Part shown: positions 49,851 to 56,089 of the stretch, piece after piece
Position numbering within the stretch: the stretch's first letter is position 1
Layout: every line of letters begins with the position of its first letter
Made by a program: the position numbers and the translations under genes
Notes under the pieces: model-generated
Database searches by the model: none
What the model was told of the DNA's origin: nothing
What the model saw: only the letters and a program-made list of their open reading frames with translations
Assembly: GCA_002336485.1 (NCBI GenBank)
Contig: DDCZ01000085.1
Location: 1 to 56,089 of the forward strand
From: Flavobacteriales bacterium UBA1993
Lineage (GTDB): Bacteria; Bacteroidota; Bacteroidia; Flavobacteriales_G; Salibacteraceae
DNA length: 56,089 nucleotides
Direction: 5' to 3'

Positions 49851-50596
49851 TTTTTGGTCTTGAAGATCCTTGGATTAACCAGGCCGCGCTTGCTCAGCCA
49901 ATAGATAAACGACCATTTCAATACTCCTAGCCCATAGGTGCTGCTGCGTGCAAAGTTTATGCTCGAGGCTTCTTCAAAATACTTGGTAGGACATGTGACT
50001 TCGGCAATGTCAAATCCTGCATGAAAAACTTGACACAGCATTTGGTTATCAAAAACAAAGTCATCTGAGTTTGATTCAAAATCGATTGTTTCGAGAATTT
50101 CTCTTGAAAAAGCGCGGTACCCAGTATGATATTCACTTAACTTTTGACCGATCAGGATATTTTGCGTGAGAGTTAAAAAGCGATTTGCGATGTATTTGTA
50201 CATGGGCATTCCACCTCGTAACGCTCCTTTACCAAGTATGCGACTCGCTAATACGGCATCATACAGACCATTCGCGATGATGTGCGCGATTGATGGGATA
50301 AGCAATGGGGTGTATTGATAGTCGGGGTGAACCATTATGGTGATGTCTGCATCCAACTCCAAGGCCTTTTTATAACACGACTTTTGGTTTCCACCGTATC
50401 CTAAGTTTTGCTCATGGGTAATTACGTGTTTGATGCCAATTTCCCTGGCCAGTATGGATGTCTGATCCGAGCTTTTGTCATCTACAAGAACAACATCGTC
50501 AACGATATCAAATGGGATTTCGTCGTAGGTCTTTTTTAGGGTTTTTTCAGCATTATATGCTGGCATTACCACAACAACCTTTTTTCCATTTATCAT
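49847..50596 (-). CDS. Glycosyltransferase family 2 (dolichol/polyprenyl-phosphate sugar synthase-like)
   Basis: A 249-residue GT-A transferase starting VVVVMPAYNAEKTLKKTYDE, then VVLVDDKSSDQTSILARE and the DXD-like MVHPDYQYTP near residue 93. GALRGGMPMYKYIANRF and the YHTGYRAFSRE block (about residue 160) match the polyprenyl-phosphate mannose/glucose synthase subgroup. No transmembrane helices are evident at the C-terminus. It is the first gene of the GT2-PAP2-GT39 operon and probably charges the lipid carrier used by the GT39 enzyme downstream. Confidence 0.9.
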   Translation of the reverse strand: MINGKKVVVVMPAYNAEKTLKKTYDEIPFDIVDDVVLVDDKSSDQTSILAREIGIKHVITHEQNLGYGGNQKSCYKKALELDADITIMVHPDYQYTPLLIPSIAHIIANGLYDAVLASRILGKGALRGGMPMYKYIANRFLTLTQNILIGQKLSEYHTGYRAFSREILETIDFESNSDDFVFDNQMLCQVFHAGFDIAEVTCPTKYFEEASSINFARSSTYGLGVLKWSFIYWLSKRGLVNPRIFKTKK

Positions 50597-50638
50597 GGTG
50601 CGAAAATAAGGGAATACGTACGCGGGTTTTTTGGAAGC

Positions 50639-51928
50639 TTAACGCAATATTATCGGATAGACCTTTCTGGCTTCAACCGATGATAGATTTATGAAATATT
50701 GACCCGATTCGAGTTGACCCAATTGAAGCTCAAAAGGATCATTATTCGTGAGTTTTCCGCTGCGTAATATGCGGCCTGAAACATCGAGTACGGCCCATTT
50801 CTCAAACGTTGTAGAATTAATTCCATCAATCCAAACGGTATTGGTCGCAGGTATCGGATATATGCGAACTTGATTTTTTATGTGCACCGTTCCTGTAACA
50901 GTATCGGTTGTGTCAACTGGATTTTGTTGTATGATCACGGTTCCGGTAGCCGTGTCAGAAGAATCGCACTGAATAGACACAAGTTCTACTTCGTAGGCTC
51001 CAGGGCCAGGGTAAAGGTGAGAGGGATGCTGTGAAGAGCTTGTGTCTCCGTCTCCAAATTGCCATAAAAAGTGTTGGCCATTTATGCTGGTGTTGTTGAA
51101 TGACGCATTGAGGCCACTTTGCGCAATAGTGAAACTTGCATTCGTAGTGGTATCATAGGATCCAACATTCCATTTGCTTAAGCTATCGAAAACGACGGTT
51201 TTTACGGCATACCTGATTTGGAGGGCATGCAAGGCGTTAATCGGGCCGTTAAAATCAATCACTTCAGGATCGGCGCGGTGGATGATAGAATAGAATGTGC
51301 ACGCTGCGGCATAACTGCCAGCTGGAGAGGGATGTGATTCGTCGTTGGAGTATAGTTCAATCCCTGAAAAGTTTTCCCGAATAAATCGCCAAACTGCCCC
51401 AACGGGAGAAACGATGGCTTCATTGTCATCGGTCATCTGCATATATCGAAGCGCAAGTAAACTGTCCATTCCTTGGTACGTACAAACGGGCGGCCAATTT
51501 GGGCAGTTTCCAGCATCGCCGTTCTTTCTACCCCATGTCATAAAAAAGACAGTTTCGGCACACGGATTCGCAGCCAAAATTGCCTCGTCTAAGTCTTCAG
51601 CATAAGGGAAGCATTGGCTGCTGACTTGACCTATTGGGAATGAAGGAATCTGACTTTGTTCCTGAAGTACAACATAGTCCCAACTCCCTTGGTTAATAAG
51701 CTGCAAGGACTGTGTATTTGTACTATGCCCTTGCAACGTGTACCCACCTGGAGTATTCGCATTTACTTCACATGTGTCGCCACCTGCGGCAGAAAACTGC
51801 GCGAAAAGATTCGGTAGATCATTGAAAAATGTATAGCTATTTCCCAGAAATAAGACACGCGTTGGGTCACTTTGTCCATGACCCAAAATGGTCGTTAAAA
51901 GAAGGAGAATTATTGGAATGTACTTCAT
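50639..51928 (-). CDS. Secreted SGNH-type hydrolase with PKD domain and T9SS sorting domain
   Basis: A 429-residue exported protein. A signal peptide ends near TILGHGQ (about 19). The hydrolase domain (about 24-225) has a GNSYTF block with nucleophile Ser31 and the catalytic DxxH as Asp196/His199 (DESHPSPAG), typical of SGNH esterases. A PKD domain follows (about 265-335, WQFGDGDTSSSQHPSHLYPG). The C-terminus (about 355-429, IYPIPATNTVWI through YFINLSS) is a type A T9SS sorting signal, so it is moved across the outer membrane and attached to the cell surface or released. It likely removes acetyl or other ester groups from polysaccharide. It has no close operon partner. Confidence 0.88.
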   Translation of the reverse strand: MKYIPIILLLLTTILGHGQSDPTRVLFLGNSYTFFNDLPNLFAQFSAAGGDTCEVNANTPGGYTLQGHSTNTQSLQLINQGSWDYVVLQEQSQIPSFPIGQVSSQCFPYAEDLDEAILAANPCAETVFFMTWGRKNGDAGNCPNWPPVCTYQGMDSLLALRYMQMTDDNEAIVSPVGAVWRFIRENFSGIELYSNDESHPSPAGSYAAACTFYSIIHRADPEVIDFNGPINALHALQIRYAVKTVVFDSLSKWNVGSYDTTTNASFTIAQSGLNASFNNTSINGQHFLWQFGDGDTSSSQHPSHLYPGPGAYEVELVSIQCDSSDTATGTVIIQQNPVDTTDTVTGTVHIKNQVRIYPIPATNTVWIDGINSTTFEKWAVLDVSGRILRSGKLTNNDPFELQLGQLESGQYFINLSSVEARKVYPIILR

Positions 51929-51970
51929 TCTCTACGGACGCAATCCAATCCCATTAGTTGCGAAATGTAA

Positions 51971-54406
51971 TTACTGAATGATGACTTGTTCAGACCGAAT
52001 TCCAGTTTCAAAATGGAAGTTGATGATGTACACGCCTTTCGAAAGTGTGGTGAAATCTAAGATGCCGTTTTTAGCGCCTTCTAGAGATTCATGGTAAACC
52101 TTTTGGCCCGCCAAATTCACAAGTGTAATTGACTTCAAGGTCTCTTGATCAGCCACTTCAAATTGGATTGTTCCGTTCGTTGGATTTGGATATATGTCGA
52201 AAGTTTCATTTGAAGACAAAGCGCTAATTCCTAAGCAAGAATCCGCAGCAATTACGATGGTATGCGAACTGCTGCAGCCATTAAAATCTGTAACGGTTAC
52301 GCTATAAGATCCTGCAGTAGAAATCTCAATAGTTTGGGTGGCAGCGTTGTTAGACCAAGCGTATGCGAAGCCTGTGCCCGCATCAAGGGTTAAGGTTTGA
52401 TCAACGCAGACAATGTCTGTCGAATCCATAACAATAACCGGATTTTCATGCTGATAAGAAACCGTGGCGCTATCTACAAGCTCACAACCATTGGAGTCTG
52501 TTATGGTAACCGCATATGCACCCTCGGGAATATCACTAAGGTTTGTTCCCGTGCTTGAGTTAGACCAGAGATACGCATAGCTGGCAGTGCCGCCACTGGT
52601 TGTGTTTACAACAGACCCGTTCGTATCTCCTTCACACCATACATCTTCTATTGCGGTGTTGTTTGTTAAGGTATCTGGAGCGATAATATCATATGAATAG
52701 ATTTCTACGCAGCCATTATCATCTGTTATTGTCAACATATAGGTGCCGTGACCTAAATTCGATATGGTAGAGGCGGTAGAAGCGTTGGACCACTGATATG
52801 AGAATGGAGTTGTGCCGCCGCTTATTACAATTCCAAGTGCGCCCGTTTGATCTTCGGCACACAAAGGATGAACACTGTTAAACACGCTGTCTTGAATCGC
52901 CTCAGGTTGAGTAATTTGAACTGTGTCGTAAGCAAAACATCCGTTGTCATCTGTTAACAACATGCTTAACTGGCCAACCCCAAGTTGGTCTACATATGTC
53001 GAATCTTCTCCATTCGACCAGAGGTATGTATAAGGACTTTGTCCTGCCGATCCTGTCGCTGCAGCAGACCCCGTTGTTTCTCCGTTGCATAGAACATTAT
53101 TTATTGAGCCGATTGCCACTTGTGGACTCGGAAAAACCTCCAGATAAAAAGAGTCGCAAACCGACAATTGATTCTCGTAAGAATTTGCACAATAGTATGT
53201 GGTACTCGTGCTTGGGCTGACCTGGATGGAAATGCCTGAATCTATAGGGGTGGAGGCACAAGAGCCAGAATACCAATATACTTCACCAACGAAAGCGCTA
53301 TCTGCCGTTAACGTTACAGGCAAGTCTTCTAAACAGGCCACTGAATCGGATGATGAGATACTAGGGGAAGGTACTGGGCATGTTGTACATCGAACATACG
53401 TTTGTCGACAAGAGTTAAGCTCACCACAGTTGCTATCTAGAAAAATGTGAATTCTCAGCGTGGTATCTCCATACGGATTTGTGAATGTAAATGGCGTGGC
53501 ACCGCTTGTTAGATACGTGTCATCGGTTAAAGTCAGAAAGAAGAAATCCGGATTATTACTGGTTATTTCATACGTTTCGCCGCCACTAACTTCCATTTGA
53601 ACGTATTCGCCTGCATAGTTGCAATTGGTGATTGTATCCAGGGCTGGATCATAGGAAGCCTGAACGTTGGTGTTCGGGTATTGAGTCGACGCAACGCATG
53701 GCAATCTCCGCACTGCTGTGGTTCGACAGGCTGATTCCCCACTGCAATTCGCATCGGTAAATATATGTACACGAACTACCAATGTATTTCCTGTCACGCT
53801 AGCAATGACCGGTGTTTGTTGCGAAAAGTATAGATTGTTGTTGGTGTCTGTAAATACAAATATGTCTCCTGTATCCGAGCTCGTAATTTCGTACTGACCA
53901 GGGTAGAGTACTATGTCGAAGTATTGACCGGCGTAGTTGCATGTCGAAACAAAGTGTGTGTCGTAATTGGTGTTTGCTGTGTCAACATAGGTTGGAAAGG
54001 CTACTGTTGCCAAGCAAGGCGCCCTCGTTACGGTTGTTACACGACAGGCGTTCTGAGTAGAGCACGCATTATTTGTGAAAATATGCATGCGAACAGTATC
54101 GATTCCACTATTGTTAATGCTTACACTACCAGTTCCTGTATCGATAGTGACATTGGTAGTTGTGGTGATTTCTAGAAAATCGGTAGCAGTGGCGCTCTCA
54201 AACGTATAGGTGAAGCTTCCTTGTAGCACGACTACAGCATACTCTCCAGCATAGTTGCAGGTCGCAATTGAAACAGCTGCCAACGAGGTAGAGTCCGTAA
54301 CCACCATGCTGGTTGGGGATTGGGTCGTAGCGGTGCAGCAGGTAGCCTCGTTGCTTATGAATGAGCCAAGCGCAATAAGGACGATGGATAGGAAATAGGT
54401 TCGCAT
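51971..54406 (-). CDS. Large T9SS-exported surface protein with tandem Cys repeats and SprB repeats
   Basis: I chose the ATG at 54406 (MRTYFLSIVLIALGSF); an upstream in-frame start to 54490 would overlap the ComM gene. The 811-residue protein has a signal peptide (1-23), then three tandem 106-residue repeats (about 50-343), each with CNYAGEY/QY and four cysteines in identical register. A Cys-containing Ig-like segment (345-430) follows, then three SprB-type repeats (436-501, 511-576, 588-650; LWSNGEDST, TDDNGC) and a fourth related one (660-722). The end (735-811, FDIYPNPTNGTIQFEVAD) is a type A T9SS sorting domain. It is probably a cell-surface adhesin or matrix protein. It is the gene next to comM, with a promoter at 54430-54460. 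Confidence 0.87.
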   Translation of the reverse strand: MRTYFLSIVLIALGSFISNEATCCTATTQSPTSMVVTDSTSLAAVSIATCNYAGEYAVVVLQGSFTYTFESATATDFLEITTTTNVTIDTGTGSVSINNSGIDTVRMHIFTNNACSTQNACRVTTVTRAPCLATVAFPTYVDTANTNYDTHFVSTCNYAGQYFDIVLYPGQYEITSSDTGDIFVFTDTNNNLYFSQQTPVIASVTGNTLVVRVHIFTDANCSGESACRTTAVRRLPCVASTQYPNTNVQASYDPALDTITNCNYAGEYVQMEVSGGETYEITSNNPDFFFLTLTDDTYLTSGATPFTFTNPYGDTTLRIHIFLDSNCGELNSCRQTYVRCTTCPVPSPSISSSDSVACLEDLPVTLTADSAFVGEVYWYSGSCASTPIDSGISIQVSPSTSTTYYCANSYENQLSVCDSFYLEVFPSPQVAIGSINNVLCNGETTGSAAATGSAGQSPYTYLWSNGEDSTYVDQLGVGQLSMLLTDDNGCFAYDTVQITQPEAIQDSVFNSVHPLCAEDQTGALGIVISGGTTPFSYQWSNASTASTISNLGHGTYMLTITDDNGCVEIYSYDIIAPDTLTNNTAIEDVWCEGDTNGSVVNTTSGGTASYAYLWSNSSTGTNLSDIPEGAYAVTITDSNGCELVDSATVSYQHENPVIVMDSTDIVCVDQTLTLDAGTGFAYAWSNNAATQTIEISTAGSYSVTVTDFNGCSSSHTIVIAADSCLGISALSSNETFDIYPNPTNGTIQFEVADQETLKSITLVNLAGQKVYHESLEGAKNGILDFTTLSKGVYIINFHFETGIRSEQVIIQ
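53378..54259 (-). repeat. Three tandem 106-codon repeats inside the T9SS surface-protein gene
   Basis: Cysteines of the three units are spaced exactly 106 residues apart: 50/156/262, 115/221/327, 121/227/333 and 131/237/343. The codon positions at 54257-54259, 53939-53941 and 53621-53623 were checked on the DNA. The units share CNYAGEY at the start, R-x-HIF and C-x5-CR near the end, and differ freely elsewhere, so the duplication is old and not a recent DNA copy. Confidence 0.88.
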
Positions 54407-54429
54407 TGATAGCGATGTTAATAGGGATG

Positions 54430-54460
54430 CGAAATTAGCAAATGGTAGCGAAAGTAGCAA
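54430..54460 (-). promoter_or_regulatory. Probable promoter of the T9SS surface-protein gene
   Basis: On the minus strand TTG (54458-54460) is followed after 20 nt by TAATTTCG (54430-54437), one base from TAnnTTTG. A second similar box, TACTTTCG, lies just upstream. The leader would be about 20 nt. Confidence 0.4.
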
Positions 54461-54477
54461 GCTTACCCCTCTGGCGC

Positions 54478-56016
54478 TCAACCCGCCCAAGTATCTCGAT
54501 CTAAACTACGATACTGAATGGCCTCGGCTAAATGCTCAGGTTTAATGGACTCTGAACCTCCCAAATCGGCGATGGTACGGGCTACTTTCAGGATCCGATC
54601 ATAGGCCCGAGCGCTGAGCCCAAGCTTTTCCATGGCTCGTTTAAGCAGGTTCTGACCCGCTTGGTCGATCTCACAATATTGATTTATCATTTGCTTGGTC
54701 ATTTGCGCATTGCAGTAGATTCCTGTCGCTGCATCGAAGCGACTTTCCTGGACTGTTCTAGCGCCAATTACCCGATTTCGCACTTTATCGCTCGATTCAG
54801 AAGGATGCTTATCGCTGAGTTCATCAAATTTGACCGGGGTGACCTCAATGTGGATATCGATTCGGTCGAGTAGGGGTCCACTGATCTTATTCAGATAATT
54901 CTGAACCACCCCTGGCGCACATACGCAGTCTCTTTCAGGGTGGTTATAGTATCCACAAGGACATGGATTCATGGATGCAATGAGCATAAATGAGCTGGGA
55001 TAGTCGACAGACAATCGTGCTCGGCTAATCGTTACACGTCGCTCTTCCATCGGTTGGCGCATGACCTCAAGCACGGTGCGTTTAAACTCGGGTAATTCGT
55101 CAAGAAAAAGAACGCCGTTGTGTGCGAGGGAAATTTCACCAGGCTGCGGAAACCCACCGCCTCCAACAAGCGCAACATCACTAATTGTATGATGGGGAGA
55201 ACGAAATGGCCTTCCTGTGATCAACCCATTGCTCTCTTTTAAACGCCCTGCAACCGAGTGGATTTTGGTTGTTTCAAGTGCTTCGTGCAAATTCAAGGGA
55301 GGTAAAATGGTTGGGATTCGTTTTGCAAGCATTGTTTTTCCCGCTCCAGGAGGTCCGATTAGAATAGCATTGTGCCCGCCCGAAGCAGCAATTTCCAATG
55401 CTCTTTTAATGTTCTCTTGGCCCTTTACATCGGCGAAATCGACGAGAAATTCATTCAATCGATTGAAGAATTCTTCACGTGTATCCACCGATGTGGCCTC
55501 AATTGGTTGTTTACCCGAGAAATGAGCGATTACGTCTTGAATGCTCTCGGCGCCAAGGACCTCAAGGTCATTCACGATAGCGGCCTCTATGGCATTTGAT
55601 TTCGGAAGAATTATTCCCTTAAAGTTTTCTTTCCGGGCTTGAATCGCAATGGGCAAAACGCCCTTTATGGGTCTTAATCCACCATCTAGTGCAAGCTCTC
55701 CCATGATGATGTAATCTCCGATGTTAGGGGCATCAATTTGGCTTGAGGCCGCCAAAATTCCCATGGCCAATGTTAGATCGTATGCCGAGCCTTCTTTCCG
55801 CACATCCGCGGGGGCCATATTTATAATGATTTTCTTCCCGGGTATTTTGTATCCTGAATTGGTTAGTGCAGCATCAATGCGATGTTGACTTTCTTTCACC
55901 GCACTATCAGGAAGGCCTACTAACGAAAAGTTGATTCCCTTATCGATGTTGACCTCCACGGTTATCGTGTTGGCGTCAACACCCTGTACAGCACTTCCAT
56001 AGGTTTTTACGAGCAT
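54478..56016 (-). CDS. comM: YifB/ComM family Mg-chelatase-like AAA+ ATPase
   Basis: A 512-residue AAA+ ATPase of the ComM/YifB family; ComM of naturally competent bacteria is a helicase for branch migration of incoming DNA. The N-terminal domain (about 1-165) has the Lon-like fold with GIN and VGLPDSAVKESQ. The ATPase core has Walker A GPPGAGKTMLAKR near residue 218, LFLDELPEF as Walker B near 305, and a cluster of cysteines (CPCG, CVCAPG) near 350-370. The start ATG at 56016 is in keeping with relatives (MLVKTYGSAV). The upstream gene lies outside the window. Confidence 0.93.
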   Translation of the reverse strand: MLVKTYGSAVQGVDANTITVEVNIDKGINFSLVGLPDSAVKESQHRIDAALTNSGYKIPGKKIIINMAPADVRKEGSAYDLTLAMGILAASSQIDAPNIGDYIIMGELALDGGLRPIKGVLPIAIQARKENFKGIILPKSNAIEAAIVNDLEVLGAESIQDVIAHFSGKQPIEATSVDTREEFFNRLNEFLVDFADVKGQENIKRALEIAASGGHNAILIGPPGAGKTMLAKRIPTILPPLNLHEALETTKIHSVAGRLKESNGLITGRPFRSPHHTISDVALVGGGGFPQPGEISLAHNGVLFLDELPEFKRTVLEVMRQPMEERRVTISRARLSVDYPSSFMLIASMNPCPCGYYNHPERDCVCAPGVVQNYLNKISGPLLDRIDIHIEVTPVKFDELSDKHPSESSDKVRNRVIGARTVQESRFDAATGIYCNAQMTKQMINQYCEIDQAGQNLLKRAMEKLGLSARAYDRILKVARTIADLGGSESIKPEHLAEAIQYRSLDRDTWAG

Positions 56017-56089
56017 ACCATTTTTGTTGATTGCAAAATAGGAAAGAAAAAATATTGCGGCTATAACAATGCGTTACGCACGAACACCA

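Noticed and set aside
54407..54490. N-terminal extension of the T9SS surface-protein frame to 54490
   Set aside because: It would overlap the end of comM and place residues ahead of an otherwise perfect signal peptide starting at 54406.
1..56089. tRNA, rRNA, CRISPR arrays, transposases, integrases or attachment sites
   Set aside because: I scanned intergenic stretches and coding products and saw no cloverleaf with CCA end, no rRNA stretch, no regularly spaced repeats, and no mobility proteins. Small structured RNAs could be missed by eye.

Overview
The window is a gene-dense chromosomal segment of a member of the Bacteroidota, most likely a marine-type Flavobacteriales (Cryomorphaceae/Schleiferiaceae-like). 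The assignment rests on features seen here: a MurF-alanine racemase fusion, DUF4270/DUF4271/DUF3098 proteins, a half-length glycogen synthase beside panC, type IX secretion (T9SS) C-terminal sorting domains, SprB repeats, a CHU_C-type domain, an L21 with a C-terminal extension, a SecA with a flavobacterial-type tail, and promoters of the TTG / TAnnTTTG type with few Shine-Dalgarno sequences. Base composition looks even. I see no rRNA, tRNA, CRISPR, insertion sequence, integrase or other sign of a mobile island. No gene-free stretch exceeds about 220 bases.

Layout. 216-4253 (minus): glgA-like, DUF4270 lipoprotein and glmS as one operon, divergent from panC. 4354-6790 (plus): panC, an APS/PAPS reductase (cysH) and a sugar-nucleotide epimerase. 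6803-11157 (minus): a tightly overlapping five-gene operon, read in the order ribulose-phosphate-epimerase-like/CBS fusion, DAHP-synthase-type enzyme, KdsC-like phosphatase with extra N-terminus, rsmI, VAT-1-type oxidoreductase. The first three mirror the three steps of Kdo synthesis but with atypical proteins, and this is the most interesting locus. 11340-12829 (plus): an ECF sigma factor with a membrane protein carrying a CHU_C-like domain. 12830-14832 (minus): an M28 peptidase and a coiled-coil protein. 14982-19915 (plus): tdk, murF-alr and two glycosyltransferases, which converge on and overlap an O-antigen ligase/polymerase-like gene.

19867-25251 (minus): O-antigen ligase-like protein, S41 protease, yidD, rnpA, hemD and DUF4271. 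25323-26507 (plus): an acyl-CoA dehydrogenase closed by a clear terminator. 26575-38660 (minus): a Cys-rich lipoprotein, polyprenyl synthase, secreted protein, rlmN, ispD, queA, truB, uppP, DUF3098, ftsX, a TPR protein that seems to need a CTG start, a lipoprotein and serS. 38744-40561 (minus): rpmA, rplU and an EamA transporter. 40616-46251 (plus): PduO-type adenosyltransferase, DUF2795 protein, a candidate small upstream ORF, secA, a Crp-like regulator and a DinB-like protein. 46262-56016 (minus): a lipoprotein, a small secreted protein with a possible frameshift, a GT39/PAP2/GT2 lipid-glycan module, two T9SS-exported proteins and the ComM/YifB ATPase.

Functionally the window is mostly core: cell-envelope building (glmS, murF-alr, uppP, polyprenyl synthase, ispD, glycosyltransferases, O-antigen ligase), translation and RNA modification (rsmI, rlmN, queA, truB, rnpA, serS, rpmA, rplU), protein export (secA, yidD, T9SS cargo) and division (ftsX). 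Lineage-specific proteins of unknown role are interspersed. Family assignments come from reading the translated sequences against remembered family signatures; no database search was run.
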